Origin: Flavobacteriaceae bacterium
GTDB lineage: Bacteria > Bacteroidota > Bacteroidia > Flavobacteriales > Flavobacteriaceae
Direction of reading: 5' to 3'
NCBI GenBank assembly: GCA_025800395.1
Contig: JAOXRU010000075.1
Span: 62,001 to 126,000 of the forward strand
Length of the DNA stretch: 64,000 nucleotides
The position numbers were made by a program, and so were the translations under genes. The first letter of the stretch is position 1. The number at the start of each line of letters is the position of its first letter. Below are positions 9,411-17,445 of this stretch, piece by piece. The notes below the pieces were generated by a model. That model made no database searches. It saw only the letters and a list, made by a program, of their open reading frames with translations, and was not told where the DNA came from.

Positions 9411-9887
9411 CTAATCGATATTAAAAATTAACGCCAATCTGAAAGTTGTGATTACGGCTTTGGATTTTTTTCTGGCTGGTTCCATTTTGGGTAATGCCAA
9501 AATTCCTTCTTCCAGCGTGGCTCTTATATGAGGAAAACGATCTGCAATCTCTTCTTGCTCAGATAACTTCAACATTTTCAATTCCCCAAATTCATTTATT
9601 TCTAGGCGGATCTGGGCTACTGCGTACAAAGGCGCTTTGCTGAGGCTATCGGTCTTGATTACACGATTGTACAAATACGCTGTCAACTGCGTTTCGAAAC
9701 ACTCTCGCTGTAAAGCCCTGCCGTCTTCCATACTACAATCGCCATACTTAGGATATCGGTCTACATCTATCCAATTGACACGCTGCACTATTTCAGCTTC
9801 TGGAGCTTCCGTTTGTACTGTAGAGGTGTTTTTAGAATTACATGAGGCCAACAAACATAAGAAGATAAATACCCAAATATTCTGCAT
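9411..9887 (-). CDS. Lipoprotein with TonB C-terminal-like domain
   Basis: 158 residues. The N-terminus (MQNIWVFIFLCLLASCNSK) is a signal peptide with lipobox LASC. The C-terminal part (RLEINEFGELKMLKLSEQ... to the end) resembles the TonB C-terminal fold found in many Bacteroidota envelope proteins, but there is no proline-rich linker or inner-membrane anchor, so it is not a classical TonB. It is the first gene of the six-gene leftward operon. Function unknown. Confidence 0.65.
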   Translation of the reverse strand: MQNIWVFIFLCLLASCNSKNTSTVQTEAPEAEIVQRVNWIDVDRYPKYGDCSMEDGRALQRECFETQLTAYLYNRVIKTDSLSKAPLYAVAQIRLEINEFGELKMLKLSEQEEIADRFPHIRATLEEGILALPKMEPARKKSKAVITTFRLALIFNID

Positions 9888-10042
9888 TACATTTCGTTTC
9901 TCGGTCGAAAATTACGACATTTTTACTAAAAACTAAGCTATCGAACTGAAGTATTTACCGCTAATATCCTTTCTTTTGAAATTGGATTGAAAAAAAAGGC
10001 AATATAAATGCTTTTGCAAAAAAAATATTTGTAATTACGGCG

Positions 10043-11185
10043 TTAATCTTCTCCAAAAAACGCTTTTTCTTTAAGATCTTTCAACTGTCTTTCTATTAGC
10101 TTCTTGAAATATTTTGGTTGGTCTTTACGTGTTTCCAAATAATCCCTAAACTTGGTTAAATAGGCAATTTTATGCGCATTATCTCCAATATGTTTACGGG
10201 TTAAATTACAAGCGTAAAACATATACATCGGATTGTTTTCTTCCCGAAATGCCTTTTCATAATAGGAAACCGCCTTTTTATATTGCTGTTGCCCAGCATA
10301 CACTCGCGCCAATGCATCGTATTCTTTGCCAAAAGTTTGGGTTTTTTCCTCTAAAGATCTTTTTAATGCAAACGCTGCTTTCGTCCAATTCTTCTGCTTG
10401 ATATAAATCAAACCTAGCATATACCAAGCTTTATAATCTGCTTCTAAAGAAGCGTCTAACATTTCTTGCATTAAGGCAATTCCTTTTTCAAACTCCCATT
10501 CTTCATAATAACTATTTGCTAGTTTATACTTCGTTCTATCACCTAAACGACTAACAGACATCAAACGCTCAAAAATGGCAATGGCATCCCCGTGCAAACC
10601 TCTCTGATAAAAAGCCTCCCCTCTTACCAATAATAAATTTTTGTCATATGGCTTAGTCGAAAGCCCTTTGGCTGTGGTGAGATCTACTAAGTGCCATTTT
10701 TTTGTATCCAAATACGCTTTGCTCAAGCGATACAGCGCCCTAATGTGGGTACTATCTATGGCAACCGCCTTTTTGTAGTGTTGAATACATTCGTTTTTAG
10801 GTGCAATAGCCCTTCCCAAATAATAATGGTAGTTGGCAACCGTGCTATCTTGTTGCACCAGTTTTTGAAAAGTGGCAATAGCTAACGCATGGTTTCGATT
10901 GCTCAAATACAGTTTTCCTAATGCCAATTGGGCAAACGGGTTTTTTGGATCTTTAGACAACACAAATTCGTATTGTTTTATAGCCTGTTTGGGATACAAC
11001 ATTTTCTCATAGACCTGGGCAATTTTAATCTGATTGGTGAGCGTAGGTTTTTTAGCATAGCTATTCACCGCATCGCGGTATCTACCAAGTTGTAATAAAC
11101 TATCTCCTTCTGAAGCAAAAAGTTGGGCTTGGCACATATGCATACCAGCCCAACTGCAAATGAGCATTAATTTCCAATTTCGCAT
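10043..11185 (-). CDS. Tetratricopeptide-repeat periplasmic protein
   Basis: 380 residues with a signal peptide (NWKLMLICSWAGMHMCQAQ) and then about eight to nine TPR units. Recognisable examples are PKQAIKQYEFVLSKDPKNPFA, NHALAIATFQKLVQ and YKKAVSYYEKAFREENNP. It is a protein-interaction scaffold outside the cytoplasm. Its ATG shares a base with the TAA of the BlaR1-like gene (TAATG), so it is the third gene of the blaI-blaR operon and may work with the M56 sensor. No catalytic domain seen. Confidence 0.85.
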   Translation of the reverse strand: MRNWKLMLICSWAGMHMCQAQLFASEGDSLLQLGRYRDAVNSYAKKPTLTNQIKIAQVYEKMLYPKQAIKQYEFVLSKDPKNPFAQLALGKLYLSNRNHALAIATFQKLVQQDSTVANYHYYLGRAIAPKNECIQHYKKAVAIDSTHIRALYRLSKAYLDTKKWHLVDLTTAKGLSTKPYDKNLLLVRGEAFYQRGLHGDAIAIFERLMSVSRLGDRTKYKLANSYYEEWEFEKGIALMQEMLDASLEADYKAWYMLGLIYIKQKNWTKAAFALKRSLEEKTQTFGKEYDALARVYAGQQQYKKAVSYYEKAFREENNPMYMFYACNLTRKHIGDNAHKIAYLTKFRDYLETRKDQPKYFKKLIERQLKDLKEKAFFGED

Positions 11186-12762
11186 TAAATTAGCTTAAAG
11201 GTTATCGGGATAGAAAATGGCACCGCCACAACTTTGCCCTTATGCTTACCTGGTGTCATTTTTGGTAAACGGTTTATGATACGCTCCGCCTCTTTTTCCA
11301 ACATTTTGTTCGGGCCGCGTTTTTTAATATCTCTTATATTTCCTTCCGAATCTATTACAAACATTACAAACACCTTACCTTGAAATCCTTTTGTTTGTGC
11401 TTCTGCTGGATAATTGAAGTGCTTACGGATATGCTTTTTAATAGCTTTTTGAAAACATGCTTTCTTGTCTTCTTCATTTTCACAACCAGGGAATACTGGC
11501 ACCTCATCTACTACAGCAAAAGGAACTTTATCGCTTGCAGAAATTTGCTGAATTTCAAGTTTTTCATCATGTTTTGGAAAGATTTTTACATTTTTTCCAC
11601 CCAAATCCAAATAACTATCATGATCGGCCAAACGCGTTTTGGAATACAAATATTGCATGTTTTCCACATCTTCATAGGTCTCTATGTGGATGTATTCTAT
11701 ATACTGCCTGGATACAGCAAAACTATTCAAAGCCTCTCTTTGCTCTTTATTGGTCTGCTGCTGACTGAAGGAAAATTGCTCCAACCCGCCCTCTTGGTTG
11801 GTTTCAATTTTTAAAAAAGGGTATTGTTTTTGCAAATTGGCAACTTCCTCTATGGCTGCAGATTGTTGTATTTCTTGTTCACAAGAATTCAATAATAGGC
11901 CTAGAGCCAATGCGGGAAGTACTAGCATATACTTCCATAAGCGGTTGGGACTGGATTTTTGTTTTCTTAACATAGCAATTCTTTTTTTAATTAATTTTTT
12001 GTGATAAAATGTATGAACAAAACTCATGCGATGTACCCCAAAAAGCTGGGACACCAAGAGTTGAAAATGCTGTTTTCTCGCTGCTTTTTCTACTACGGCA
12101 TCTGCCAAGTATTCGTGCAATTCGCGCAATCGAGACTGATAGAGATACACCATAGGATTAAACCAAAACACCACCCGAAGCATTTCTACAAAGAGCATGT
12201 CTATGGTATGTTTCTGATGGATGTGTACCCCCTCGTGCTGCAAGAGAGCAGGATAATCTGCCTCGGATATCTCGGATCCGATATACACCCGATTCCAAAA
12301 GGAAAACACAAATCTGGATTGTGGTATGCGATGTATCAAAGTTCCTTCAAAAGTAAATTTCGTGCTCTTTTGATGAATGCGATATAGAAACACCAATTTC
12401 CACAAAAACAAGACTAAAGCCACCGCCATACCAATAAACAAAACCCAGCCTGTTATACTTAATTGCTTCCATATAGGTAGTTGTTCTGCCATAGTTTGTA
12501 GCTGCTCGCTCATTGCAGACTGCGAAGCAGCTTGCCCCTCTGCTGTTAAAATAACTTCTGGCAATTGCACCACCATTAGTTTTGGTATCGCCGTGCGCAA
12601 ACTCCATATTTTAATAGCAGGAACCCCCAAAGACACCATCAAACTCCCCAACAAATACCAGCGATTCCACGTAAAAAAAGTTTCCCTTTTTAATAAGAAA
12701 TCATACAGCATCAAAAACAATAACTGTATGCCCAATGCAATTAGAAAATACCGTATCATCAT
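11185..12762 (-). CDS. BlaR1-like M56 peptidase with C-terminal TonB domain
   Basis: 525 residues. Three N-terminal membrane helices (about 4-22, 35-52, 103-128) are followed by a cytoplasmic gluzincin domain with HEGVH (176-180) and a downstream Glu in LHEYLAD (about 217), then a fourth helix (278-293). The C-terminal ~105 residues are a TonB-like domain (GKVFVMFVIDSEGNIRDI...) in place of the penicillin-binding sensor of true BlaR1. It therefore looks like a sensor-protease that would inactivate the adjacent BlaI-type repressor; a beta-lactam signal should not be assumed. The start overlaps the repressor stop by 4 bases (ATGA). Confidence 0.88.
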   Translation of the reverse strand: MMIRYFLIALGIQLLFLMLYDFLLKRETFFTWNRWYLLGSLMVSLGVPAIKIWSLRTAIPKLMVVQLPEVILTAEGQAASQSAMSEQLQTMAEQLPIWKQLSITGWVLFIGMAVALVLFLWKLVFLYRIHQKSTKFTFEGTLIHRIPQSRFVFSFWNRVYIGSEISEADYPALLQHEGVHIHQKHTIDMLFVEMLRVVFWFNPMVYLYQSRLRELHEYLADAVVEKAARKQHFQLLVSQLFGVHRMSFVHTFYHKKLIKKRIAMLRKQKSSPNRLWKYMLVLPALALGLLLNSCEQEIQQSAAIEEVANLQKQYPFLKIETNQEGGLEQFSFSQQQTNKEQREALNSFAVSRQYIEYIHIETYEDVENMQYLYSKTRLADHDSYLDLGGKNVKIFPKHDEKLEIQQISASDKVPFAVVDEVPVFPGCENEEDKKACFQKAIKKHIRKHFNYPAEAQTKGFQGKVFVMFVIDSEGNIRDIKKRGPNKMLEKEAERIINRLPKMTPGKHKGKVVAVPFSIPITFKLI

Positions 12763-13121
12763 TCGTCCTCCTTATCCATTTCCTTTAAAATATCTTCCAA
12801 CTCCGCCGTATTTACGTCGTTTTTCTTCATAAAAAAGGACACCATACTGCTAAAGGATCCTTGAAAATAACCGTCTAGCAATTTGGTTATCCTCTGATTG
12901 CTATACGCCTCCTTAGTCAATATCGGATGATAGATATACCCCTTCCCCTTTTTGGTATGGGACACAAATCCTTTTTGCTCCAATATGCGGACTATCGTAG
13001 ATACCGTATTATAGGCTGGCTTGTTTCCCTGGTATTCCGCTATGATAGCTGCAACATTTGCCAGTTCTAACTGCCACAAAATCTGCATCACCTCTTCTTC
13101 TGCCTTGGTCAATTGTTTCAT
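12759..13121 (-). CDS. BlaI/MecI/CopY family repressor
   Basis: 120 residues from the ATG at 13121 (MKQLTKAEEEVMQ...), the conserved N-terminus; an upstream in-frame start at 13154 would run through the operator. It is a winged-helix repressor with the typical NTVSTIVRILEQKGFVSHTKKGKGYIYHP wing region, of which only the first part is diagnostic. It would bind as a dimer to the palindromes just upstream and be released when the partner M56 peptidase cleaves it. It is first in a repressor-sensor-TPR operon. Confidence 0.92.
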   Translation of the reverse strand: MKQLTKAEEEVMQILWQLELANVAAIIAEYQGNKPAYNTVSTIVRILEQKGFVSHTKKGKGYIYHPILTKEAYSNQRITKLLDGYFQGSFSSMVSFFMKKNDVNTAELEDILKEMDKEDE

Positions 13122-13124
13122 TTC

Positions 13125-13140
13125 AACTAATTTTTTAGTT
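13125..13140. promoter_or_regulatory. Proximal BlaI-type operator
   Basis: A perfect palindrome with arms AACTAA and TTAGTT around four T, ending 4 bases upstream of the repressor start codon. Binding here would block transcription or translation initiation. Confidence 0.6.
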
Positions 13141-13151
13141 CTAACATAAAA

Positions 13152-13159
13152 CAAATATA
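13152..13159 (-). promoter_or_regulatory. Putative -7 box of the blaI-blaR operon
   Basis: The minus strand reads TATATTTG, an exact TAnnTTTG, and lies between the two operator palindromes. No well-spaced -33 TTG was found. Confidence 0.5.
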
Positions 13160-13176
13160 ACTAAAAGTTTCGTTCT

Positions 13177-13192
13177 AACTAAATTTTTAGTT
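13177..13192. promoter_or_regulatory. Distal BlaI-type operator
   Basis: A palindrome with arms AACTAAA and TTTAGTT around two T, 52 bases centre to centre from the proximal copy and on the other side of the -7 box. The shared AACTAA/TTAGTT arms mark both as sites for the same dimeric repressor. Confidence 0.6.
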
Positions 13193-13201
13193 ACAAAACT
13201 G

Positions 13202-13485
13202 TTTTTTGGTCCCTCTCCGCCCTTTTTCCATAGCATATCTCTATGTAAAATGCAGTACAGGGCGGAGACCGGGCTATGCGGTTGTAGTTTTCTACACTGC
13301 CAAAAGCTTTACTAGCACTGCGGGAGCTTCCACAGGTCGCTTCCTCCTGCAAGTGCAGCTATATTGGTAGTGCAGAAAAGCTACCCCTACTATCCCTGGT
13401 ACATTTTACCTAATATTGGAAATACTTATTCTCAAAATTGTAACAATTAATGCCTATTTTAGTCTTATAAATAAAAGTAATATCC
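13202..13485. repeat. Structured intergenic repeat region (copy of module B at 13311-13398)
   Basis: No gene is seen in this stretch. It holds nested inverted repeats: TCTCCGCCCT at 13214-13223 pairs with AGGGCGGAGA at 13259-13268, and CATAG at 13229-13233 pairs with CTATG at 13241-13245. Bases 13311-13398 align with 55426-55515, sharing blocks such as ACTAGxxCTGCGGGxGCTTCC and AAAAGCTACCxCTACxATCC. It is therefore one copy of a dispersed intergenic repeat. Confidence 0.6.
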
Positions 13486-14001
13486 ATGGACATCTTTTTA
13501 CTCATTTTGGGCTTGGTATGTATGATCGTAGGAGTAATTGGTAGTTTTTTGCCGATACTACCTGGTCCACCAATAAGCTGGCTAGGCTTGCTGCTTATAC
13601 ACCTTGCAAAGGCAGTTCCTATGGATAAAACCCTTCTTGGGATTACTTTGGCCATAGCCCTCTTGGTATTTGTAATGGATTATATCATACCCGCCATGGG
13701 AACCAAAAAATTTGGTGGTAGCAAATACGGGGTTTGGGGAACTACGATAGGCTTACTTTTGGCCTTTATTTTTCCAATATTTGGCTTGTTCGGCATCATC
13801 ATCTGGCCATTTATTGGTGCTTTTGTTGGGGAAACTTTAAACAAATCCAATAAAAAAGATGCTACCAAAGCGGCTTTTGGTAGTCTTATTGGTTTTCTAA
13901 CGGGTACTTTCTTAAAATTTATTGTAACCCTAGCATATTTTGGAATATTTATGAGCACATTTATAGATTATTGGAAAGATTTCTTCCCGTATTTTCAATA
14001 A
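13486..14001 (+). CDS. DUF456 family membrane protein
   Basis: 171 residues, almost entirely hydrophobic with about four to five predicted membrane helices and glycine-rich loops (GVIGSFLPILPGPPISWLG near the N-terminus, a DUF456 signature; also KYGVWGTTIGLLLAFIFPIFG). It is an inner-membrane protein of unknown function. It stands alone between a repeat region and a gene remnant. Confidence 0.85.
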   Translation: MDIFLLILGLVCMIVGVIGSFLPILPGPPISWLGLLLIHLAKAVPMDKTLLGITLAIALLVFVMDYIIPAMGTKKFGGSKYGVWGTTIGLLLAFIFPIFGLFGIIIWPFIGAFVGETLNKSNKKDATKAAFGSLIGFLTGTFLKFIVTLAYFGIFMSTFIDYWKDFFPYFQ

Positions 14002-14109
14002 ATCAATTCTGCCTTATCCTATTTAGAATAGTAAACTATAAACCAAATGCGGTTTTTGTTCTATAATATTGCCTATTTTTTGTGGTTTTCAGTTTCTAAC
14101 CTATATGAA

Positions 14110-14621
14110 ATGAAAATAACACTATCTAGAGTTGCCATTTTATTGGTGGCTTTCTTGCTTTTTTGCAAACACCTTCGCACAAGATAATACCTATTGGTCG
14201 TATCAATTTACCAACATTCCCAATATGGCTTATGGATCCTAACCAGCACAAAAACTAGAGCTTTATACACAAGGAAAATGGTTTGGCCCTTCCGACCTTG
14301 CCAGTTTAAACCAATACTACCAGAAGATAAAAATGCCTATGCATTTTATCCAACTATGGGCAAGATCATCTATTCCAATTCTGGAGCTATGCGAAAAATA
14401 CTCCCCTACAAACCATATCGATAAAATAGTCCGCCTATTTTAAGCATACAGGGAACAAGGGATACCGCAGTACCGCATGCACAAAGTCTAAAATTACATC
14501 AGGCCCTGGATCAGTTGGGTGTAAAAATCAACTCCTTACCCTGAATGGCGGAACACATATGGGGTTTAGTGATAAACAATTTCAACAGATCTATAAAACC
14601 ATTTATAAATTTATAGAATAG
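14110..14621 (+). pseudogene. Decayed secreted alpha/beta-hydrolase gene
   Basis: From the ATG at 14110 the first 18 codons encode a signal peptide. A frameshift is then needed to continue into ...ANTFAQDNTYWSYQF and NIPNMAYGS-stop-PAQKLELYTQGKWFG, which resembles the start of an esterase-type hydrolase domain. After further frame changes comes PPILSIQGTRDTAVPHAQSL, the acid-residue motif of alpha/beta-hydrolases. A last frameshift leads to LNGGTHMGFSDKQF, the catalytic-His motif, ending at the TAG at 14621. The middle of the protein, including the nucleophile elbow, appears deleted. This is a dead gene with at least three frameshifts and an in-frame stop. Confidence 0.75.
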
Positions 14622-14679
14622 ACCAAATCCCTTTTGCAAGCTATCTGGTGTTGTTCCAATTTTTTGGTAATAGACCTAA

Positions 14680-14783
14680 AAACAAAAAAGCCTTCCACAA
14701 GGAAAGCCTTTCAATAAGGGTAAACTAATTAAATTAGTTCAACAACTCCTCCTTTTTGGAGGATCAACAACGAGACAAAAGTA
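14680..14783 (-). ncRNA. Candidate structured small RNA with own promoter and terminator
   Basis: The minus strand has an exact -7 box (TACTTTTG, 14776-14783). Three helices follow: CCTCC-loop-GGAGG (14749-14763), flanked by direct repeats GTTGTTGA; a near-palindrome AACTAATT/AATTAGTT (14722-14739); and a GC-rich hairpin followed by a T-run (14683-14709). The transcript would be about 90 nt. No ORF is present. It lies downstream of, and on the same strand as, the LysR gene. It could belong to a known Bacteroidota RNA family that I cannot identify by eye. Confidence 0.6.
14681..14709 (-). terminator. Rho-independent terminator of the candidate small RNA
   Basis: On the minus strand, GGCTTTCC and GGAAGGCT form a stem (one G-T wobble) around a TTGT loop, followed by TTTTTTG and more T. 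Confidence 0.75.
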
Positions 14784-14923
14784 ATGATTTTTTATAGAAC
14801 ATGTACTTTTTTTACCAAAAAGTAAGAAAAAAGGCGAAAGAAATTTCAGCACCATGGCTATTTCCTAAATGCATATTCATTTTTAAAATTCTTTTGAGAT
14901 CCAAGATACCCCCTCATAAACGC

Positions 14924-15817
14924 TTAGGAAGACAAGGCGTGAGGCAATAAATGTTCCAACAACAAATTCTTGTTGTCTTTGCGCCACATCACTCCTAGCC
15001 TGGCCTTTTGGCGTATGTTGTGCAATGGTAAAAATTTCACCTTTAGGTTGTAACCATACTGCAAGGCGCTTGGCACTATGGATACTCCCAATCCTGCTTC
15101 TACCAGTTTGAAAATCGTTTGTGCATGCACCGATTTATGTGAAATCTGTGGCTCAAATCCCCGATCTTTACAGATACTCATTATTTTATCATAATACAAT
15201 GGACTATAGTCCGAGGAGAACATGATAAACTTTTCGTTTTTTAACTGCCCTATATGTCTAAAGGACTCCAGATTCATCGCATGTTGCTCCGGCAAAACCA
15301 CAGAAAAAGTATCTTCGAATACCGTTTCTAGTGCCATGTTTTCTGGCGGCTTGGAAAGTCGTACATAAGCCAAATCAATCTGATTGTTTTGCAATGCTTT
15401 CACCTGATCAGATATAGACATTTCTTTTAAACTTACCCTAACCTCCTTAAAATGCGAATCTATCGCCAACAAAAACTTTGGAATGACCTGCTGCATGGCA
15501 GAACCCACAAAGCCTATGCGAAATTCCCCTTTTAAACCAGCACCTAGCAAACGTATGTTTTGCTCCAATTGCTCCATCTGCAAAAACAATTGCTGCGCCT
15601 CCTCCAACAAAAACTTTCCCGCCTGTGTCAATTGCACTACCCTACTGCTTCTCTCAAACAATACTGTTCCCAAGCCTGCTTCCAATTGTTTGATTTGCCT
15701 ACTCAAACCTGGCTGCGTTATAAATAAAGAATCTGCAGCCTTTCTAAAATTGAGGTGTCGGGCCACAGCCACAAAATAGCGCAATTGCCTACAGTCTAAT
15801 TGATACTTCATAAGCAT
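14924..15817 (-). CDS. LysR family regulator, probably of the hut operon
   Basis: 297 residues (295 from the second Met at 15811). The N-terminal winged helix is clear: LRYFVAVARHLNFRKAADSL, then ITQPGLSRQIKQLEAGLG, followed by a periplasmic-binding-like effector domain that would sense a small molecule. It is transcribed divergently from hutH with 69 bases between start codons, the classic arrangement for a LysR regulator controlling both itself and its target. The effector may be urocanate or histidine; this is inference. Confidence 0.9.
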   Translation of the reverse strand: MLMKYQLDCRQLRYFVAVARHLNFRKAADSLFITQPGLSRQIKQLEAGLGTVLFERSSRVVQLTQAGKFLLEEAQQLFLQMEQLEQNIRLLGAGLKGEFRIGFVGSAMQQVIPKFLLAIDSHFKEVRVSLKEMSISDQVKALQNNQIDLAYVRLSKPPENMALETVFEDTFSVVLPEQHAMNLESFRHIGQLKNEKFIMFSSDYSPLYYDKIMSICKDRGFEPQISHKSVHAQTIFKLVEAGLGVSIVPSALQYGYNLKVKFLPLHNIRQKARLGVMWRKDNKNLLLEHLLPHALSS

Positions 15818-15828
15818 TAATAATGATA

Positions 15829-15886
15829 GTTAAAAGTATTTATAAGTATCAAAATAAGCAAGTATTTTTGTAGAAAAGACAAGTAT
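15829..15886 (+). promoter_or_regulatory. hut promoter and candidate LysR site
   Basis: TATTTTTG at 15863-15870 is an exact -7 box, placing transcription start about 10 bases before hutH. Upstream, GATA and TATC half-sites flank an A+T-rich 18-base core, a plausible LysR binding region. No -33 TTG is present, which fits an activator-dependent promoter. Confidence 0.5.
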
Positions 15887-17440
15887 ATGCAAAAGCCTAC
15901 ATTCTATTACGGACAAGATCGTCTTCACGCCAAACTTGCACTAGACATAGCTAGAGGCTTGGTAAAAGCGGAAGTAAATACCGATATACGCAACAAAGTA
16001 GCAGCCAACAAAGCTATAGTAGATGAAATAGTAGCCGAGAAAAAAACAGTTTACGGTATCAACACTGGTTTTGGTTCTCTGTGTACTACCACCATTTCTG
16101 AGGAAGATACCAAGACATTACAATCGAATATTCTACAAAGTCATAGTGTAGGCGTAGGGGAACCTATAGCTACGGAAACGGCAAAACTAATGTTGATTCT
16201 GAAATTGCAATCGCTCTGCCAGGGGCATTCTGGTATTGCTTTAGATACCATTGACCGTATTCTATGGATGATAGAAAACGATTGCATTCCTGTAGTTCCA
16301 AGCCAGGGATCTGTAGGGGCATCTGGAGACTTAGCGCCTTTGTCTCATTTATTCCTTCCATTGCTAGGAAAGGGAAAAGTAGTATATCAGGGAAAAACAC
16401 AAGACACCGCAGCTGTATATACCCAGCTTGGCTTGAATCCAATTGCGCTTGGACCAAAAGAAGGATTAGCACTGATAAACGGCACCCAATTTATCTTGGC
16501 GCATGCTGTATTGGTGGTAGAACGCTTGCAACAATCTTTGAATCAGGCGGATCTAATCGCCGCTTTAATGATTGAAGGTTTACAGGGATCCGTAAAACCA
16601 TTTTACAAAGAATTGCATGATTTGCGCCCATATGATGGCAATAGACATGTAGCCGCTCGCATATTCGATTGGCTGCAAGGATCCGAAAACAACCACCATC
16701 ATGCCGACTGCGATCGGGTGCAAGATCCGTATAGCCTGCGTTGTATTCCGCAAATACATGGGGCTTCTAGAAATGCTTGGAGACACCTCAAAGATTTGGT
16801 GGAAATCGAACTCAATGCTGCTACCGATAATCCAATAATTATAGACAAAGAACTTACCATAAGCGGAGGAAGTTTTCACGGACAACCATTGGCTATGGCA
16901 TTAGACTATGCTTGCTTGGCTGCTTCAGAAATAGGAAATGTGTCGGATAGGCGTATTTATTTGGCATTGGAAGGCGCTCCGGGTTTGCCAAAATTATTAA
17001 TGAATAGCACTGGTCTCAACTCTGGTTTCATGATATTACAATATACCTCAGCTGCTTTATCAAGTGAAAACAAGAGCTTGTGTTTCCCTGCAAGTGCCGA
17101 TAGCATACCAACTTCCATGGGACAAGAGGATCATGTGAGCATGGGCTCCATTAGCGCTAGAAAAACTTTAAGAGTGATTGATAATGTGCAAAAAATACTA
17201 GGCATAGAACTCATGTGTGCTGCGCAAGCCTTTGAGTTTCGAAGACCTTTAAAATCCAATCCAGTACTGGAGAAGGTATGGGAAACTGTTAGAGAAGAGG
17301 TTTCTTTTGCAGATACCGATCGTATTTTTGCTCCTGATATGGAAAAAGCCATTCAGATGGTTAGAGAAAACCGTATAGGCGCGCGCACCAATGAATTGCG
17401 CAAAGCCACAGCTTGGGAAAATATTTTTGAAAAATACTAA
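15887..17440 (+). CDS. hutH: Histidine ammonia-lyase
   Basis: 517 residues. It deaminates L-histidine to urocanate, the first step of histidine degradation. The self-made MIO cofactor forms from Ala145-Ser146-Gly147 in GSVGASGDLAPLSHL, and the active-site tyrosine loop TVYGINTGFG (residues 54-63) is intact. NILQSHSVGVG (81-91) is the substrate-selectivity region. It leads hutH-hutI-hutU with only 5 bases before hutI. A second MIO-enzyme gene at 52270-53796 belongs to pigment synthesis and differs in this region. Confidence 0.95.
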   Translation: MQKPTFYYGQDRLHAKLALDIARGLVKAEVNTDIRNKVAANKAIVDEIVAEKKTVYGINTGFGSLCTTTISEEDTKTLQSNILQSHSVGVGEPIATETAKLMLILKLQSLCQGHSGIALDTIDRILWMIENDCIPVVPSQGSVGASGDLAPLSHLFLPLLGKGKVVYQGKTQDTAAVYTQLGLNPIALGPKEGLALINGTQFILAHAVLVVERLQQSLNQADLIAALMIEGLQGSVKPFYKELHDLRPYDGNRHVAARIFDWLQGSENNHHHADCDRVQDPYSLRCIPQIHGASRNAWRHLKDLVEIELNAATDNPIIIDKELTISGGSFHGQPLAMALDYACLAASEIGNVSDRRIYLALEGAPGLPKLLMNSTGLNSGFMILQYTSAALSSENKSLCFPASADSIPTSMGQEDHVSMGSISARKTLRVIDNVQKILGIELMCAAQAFEFRRPLKSNPVLEKVWETVREEVSFADTDRIFAPDMEKAIQMVRENRIGARTNELRKATAWENIFEKY

Positions 17441-17445
17441 TAGAC

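Noticed and set aside
11185-13121. Beta-lactam resistance regulator pair
   Set aside because: The sensor has a TonB-like domain in place of the penicillin-binding domain, and no beta-lactamase gene is nearby.
14194-14424. 76-codon ORF in the 14-kb region
   Set aside because: It is one frame of the decayed alpha/beta-hydrolase; the protein features continue in other frames on both sides.
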